From contig CM040446.1 in NCBI GenBank assembly GCA_022749755.1, positions 9,448,367 through 9,512,366 of the forward strand: a stretch of 64,000 bases of DNA. Reading direction: 5' to 3'. Both the position numbers and the translations under genes were made by a program. The notes under the pieces were generated by a model. The model saw only the letters and a list, made by a program, of their open reading frames with translations, was not told where the DNA came from and did no database searches. This document shows, in pieces, positions 60,053-64,000 of the stretch. The DNA comes from Azadirachta indica (Eukaryota > Streptophyta > Magnoliopsida > Sapindales > Meliaceae). The first letter of the stretch is position 1, and each line of letters opens with the position of its first letter.

Positions 60053-61788
60053 TGTTGAAATCACTCATTTAGAGAGACACTAAATGATGATATAATGAAA
60101 GTATTATTTTATTGTAGGAGAGTAACTCAGGAGGTTTGGACCACATTTGATGCTTCCAAACTATCTTGAATTCGAATAATAATAGAGAGCAAAATTTTGA
60201 TACTTTGTGAATGAGATTTTTTACTCCCATCTAAAATTTTTAATTTAAAAAAAAAAACACTAAAATCTGGACATTAACTAGGATAAGATCTATTAATAAA
60301 AGGTACCAAAATTTTAAATTAATCGTTATACTCATTGAAATTGGGTATTAATATTTAGAGTCGAAAATTTTGAGGTCTATTCATATTGGCTCTATTTAAG
60401 GTTTATGTACAAAAATTGATAGTTAATTTACAATGGAATTAACGTCATTAAGATGAAGTACAATCTCTCGAAATAGATATGGTTTATAAAATATTAGAAG
60501 AAATGCTATCAGAATTAGATAAAATCTAATGAGAGAAATAGTGATATTTATTGAAATTAGAAGAAATTAGGATTTAATTGTGTGCGAAGTAATTACTGAG
60601 AATGTGATTATAACAAGTTTTAACTATTGCATTTTTCTTACATTGTTCTTTGCGACCTATTTTTTCTTTGGTATAAAATATTTGTATTGTAATATACGTA
60701 TGTGGTTGAATTCAAAAAAATATAATTACGTGGTTGTAAAAATATTTTCAACCTGGTAAATATTTCTTCAATTGTCTTTGATAGCTTAGGTTTTTTATTT
60801 TTTCTTCTTTACAAAAATTTGTGACTCCTGTGTTTTGCGATTATTTTTTGTTTGTATTATTATTTATTGTTATTTATTATTTTTTACTTTAAGAGATATT
60901 GGGTGAAACTAAAATTTTCAACAAAGTGCATATTATATATAATATGTTATTAATTTAACTTCAACATCTCTAAAGTGTATGAAAATTTATATTTTTTTCT
61001 AAATTTTAGTGGGTATATGAAATGATGGGTTATTAACCTATATACCTAGAATAATTCCTAATTAAAAAATCATGATTCTGCACTTAAAGAACAGTATATC
61101 TTATGCTTCTCATATTTTGCATTTTATTGCTTCTAGAAACTGCAAAATATCGTAAAGAATATATTTTAATCTTCTGGTTATTATTATTAAATACGTTCGT
61201 ATCTCCCACTTTTCTCACTTAATTCAAACCACAATTGAGCAAGAAATAAGATGGATTGGTAAATATATATTAATTTACTTCTAAAATTTTAATAGTTAAT
61301 ATCACAAGTAATAAATTTTTTTTACATTTTATTTTGGTTCAAGAATAATTTCTATTTTATAAATAAATTAACATTCTTAAATAATTTATGCATAAATGTA
61401 GGACACCTCTATCACTAATAAGATGAGTAAATAATATAAAAAAATGGCATAAAAAATTTATATTCTTGATCCTAATCCATATATGAATAACGCAATGAGT
61501 TACATGGATATAATGATTAAAAATAGCCATACATTGTGAAAGCACAAGAAAAACTTAAGAAACAACTGTGTATTAGAACTGTTTAGTTCTAATAATTTAA
61601 AATTACCTATTTAAATCATAGTCAATTAAATATCTCGTATACAAAATAAGTGTTAGCCCCTCTTTCTATCAGTCATTTCTCAAAATTAACCATATTATTA
61701 CTTCAATTCAGAAATCTTTTTTCCTTTAAAATATTTTATGACATGTTATATTGATAAAAAAAATTATAAGATAACTAATGTCTATTTA

Positions 61789-61826
61789 TGTATGTATGTA
61801 TGTATGTATGTATGTATGTATGTATG
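61789..61826. repeat. (TATG)n microsatellite
   Basis: About nine consecutive TATG units. Confidence 0.9.
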
Positions 61827-62213
61827 ATATATTCACAGAATAATAATTGATTACTTTTAGTTAGATAGCTTATTATGACAAGATCATTCATTAAATATTT
61901 GTTTAAAAATAGATAAAGTAACTATCTTGGTTAATTAATCTGATATTTAAGCATGCTTGTATGTGTAAATATCATGTTTACAACGTTGTAAAATTGAAGA
62001 ACATGGTGAAAATGATTGCGTGCATGTTTATACAACTTGGTAAAATTGAGGTTAGAAGATGATGAAAATGACTTTTCCTTTAAGGTACGTCATTACAACA
62101 TGTAAATAAATAAATAAATAAAATAGTCTTAATCATATTAATTAATTAACTAATTAATTAATTAATTAATTAATTTTAAAACATGATTAATTAGTAGATA
62201 TGCATGCATCTTA

Positions 62214-62218
<5 letters not shown>

Positions 62219-62248
<30 letters not shown>
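62219..62248. repeat. (TA)n microsatellite
   Basis: A clean TATATATA run of about 30 bases. Confidence 0.9.
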
Positions 62249-62252
<4 letters not shown>

Positions 62253-64000
62253 TGTATAGTTTAGATTGGATTAGATTTGATATATAAATTGAGATTTAGA
62301 GTCCCAACTGCCTTAATTGCTTACGCACTACACATTTAAAATGAGCCTAAATAATAAGCATACATAACAACTCAACAACCAGGCTACCAATTTATTTTAT
62401 TTTGTTAAGAGTAATACTATTTTTACCTTGTACAATTCTTAAAAAACACATTTTTTATTTATTTTGTTAAAATAATAAAAAAAATTTACAGCATCTGATT
62501 AATTTGAGAAATAACTTTCATTATCTCACTCCTTTACAAACAGCTTCAATTTGTTTTGACTGAAAACAAGTAATTACAGTTTTTTCTTAAATACATCCAA
62601 TTTACAATTAATTTGTAACAAATAAATTCTTATCTAATTCTAAATTGTGATTAAAATTTTCTTTTTTTTAATCAATTTTTTACTGTGATTATTTTCTTTA
62701 CCAATTTAAAACGCTTATGAATTTGTTAAAAAGTAAAAAATTATATCCTTAATTTAAATGTTAAAGAATATTTAATATATATAAAATAAAATATGTAAAT
62801 TTTAATTAAAATTATAAATAAAAAGTGGAATTTTAGGGGGAATTTGAGGGGTGGCAGTATTATCACTCTTTTATTAATGTTCTCATTAATTACTTTTATC
62901 TTCCACAAAATTTTCCCGTATATAATATGAACATCTCATTGCTTCCATAATGTTAATATAAAATTGTTTACCAGTTATTGTTTTATGTGAATATTATTGA
63001 CGCAATGTAATTGTATAAATAAGTGAATATAAATTATCTTGTTGACTATTCTTTTATGTGAATATGAATATTACTGATACAAAATAATAGAGTAAGCAAA
63101 AGAAATCACATGACGAATGGGTCAATGAGTAAATGTTAGATAAATATTTTAACAGACAAGTGAAATGATACTCTAAACTAAATGACTTGAAAGTACGAGG
63201 TTTTGAATTATTTGTATTGAAAAATTAAATAAATTTATTCAAAATACTCATAAAAAACTAGTGAGGTTACAAATCTATTTATAACAAACTACTTCTAATC
63301 TTATAAAAATAAGATAAATAAATTTAAATAATAAATACAAACATAAACAACAAAATTAAATAACACCAGTAAACCTAATATAACAAGTAAACATAATAAA
63401 ATAAAAACTCCTGAAACTCTTCTACGTCGATTATTTAATTTTGTGTGTGTACACATGTATTTACAATTAATTCTTGTTCTTTGAAAATAACATTTTTAAA
63501 TTATCTTTATAATTATTATTATTAATTAATCTACAAATTAAAACTTTTAGATTAGTAATTAGTATTGTATTTTTGCATTGGATTAATTAAAAAAATTGCA
63601 TTATTTCCTTAATCATGAGGGTAAATTATTATAATTAATACAAGAAATACCAAAAAAGCCATCAATTTCCAGGAAACCACTAATTACTTGTATGGAAAGT
63701 ATATGATATAGCATCACTTTCCATGATGTTATATTTATTTTATTTATTTATCGTTATTACGTACTCAATTAATTAATTAATAATAACAAGTGTATTTTAT
63801 AAAAACAACTGCCGTTTTCAAAAACCAAACATGAAAGCTAAGCATATAGGTCTCGCTTAGGTAGAACTCTTAGTTGTATATATATGTTATCGAGTTTGGT
63901 GTTGAATGTTAATTAATTAATTAATTATGTAATCAAATAATTATAATAAATTTTAGAAGTAACTGGGAATGGGATGGGAATGGGTTTTTTTTTTTTTAAA

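Larger units (their letters stand above)
60053..64000. other. Gene-free AT-rich stretch to the end of the window
   Basis: No coding sequence could be supported. Simple repeats are present: (TATG)n at about 61790-61824, (TTAA)n-type at about 62136-62176, and (TA)n at 62219-62248. The final bases (GGGAATGGGATGGGAATGGG plus poly-T) resemble the end of a hAT-like repeat cut by the window edge. Confidence 0.5.

Noticed and set aside
1..64000. tRNA, rRNA or CRISPR-like arrays
   Set aside because: I saw no tRNA A/B box pair, rRNA core or regularly spaced direct repeat array; the regular repeats present are microsatellites or transposon parts.

Overview
This window is nuclear DNA from a plant, most likely a eudicot. 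It is strongly AT-rich and gene-poor, and its genes are split by GT-AG introns. The two identifiable proteins are land-plant types: a respiratory burst oxidase and a multi-thioredoxin nucleoredoxin with a C1-like zinc module. The rest is plant-type transposons. I cannot name the species.

Three genes look intact. (1) A nucleoredoxin-1-like gene on the minus strand (22743-24568, two exons, 579 aa). (2) A small two-exon gene on the plus strand (46790-48050) for a 100-aa protein with one membrane helix and a basic tail. (3) A complete 14-exon NADPH oxidase gene on the minus strand (48475-54040, 929 aa) that best matches RBOHE. Genes 2 and 3 converge, with about 0.4 kb between their stop codons. 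I placed all splice sites by hand, and every exon junction keeps frame.

Four stretches are decayed host-gene or transposase genes. A J-domain (DnaJ) pseudogene lies at about 951-1360. An NDC80 kinetochore-protein pseudogene lies at about 29985-32520. A CACTA transposase and its partner gene lie at 5399-14643. An Ac-like hAT transposase lies at 34684-38730 and is interrupted by a 2.5-kb insertion.

Mobile DNA dominates the rest. A full-length CACTA (En/Spm) element runs from 2068 to 15591; both ends begin CACTAC and both sides carry the 3-bp duplication CCA. A Ty1/copia element at 57007-59980 has two LTRs of identical length (785 bp) around a deleted interior. A set of palindromic or long-terminal-inverted-repeat elements includes three with exact 9-10 bp target duplications (27649-27911, 40986-42810, 44099-44364), typical of Mutator-like transposition. 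One of these is nested inside another palindrome. Other inverted-repeat elements lie at 18043-19107, 20905-21436, 26223-27477 and 54645-55319.

The genes show no operon-like or pathway clustering. Nucleoredoxin and RBOH both belong to redox biology, but they are about 24 kb apart and nothing in the sequence links them. I found no tRNA, rRNA or CRISPR array. I see no clear new gene system; the most notable items are the decayed NDC80 copy, the nucleoredoxin with degenerate active sites, and the palindromic element family.
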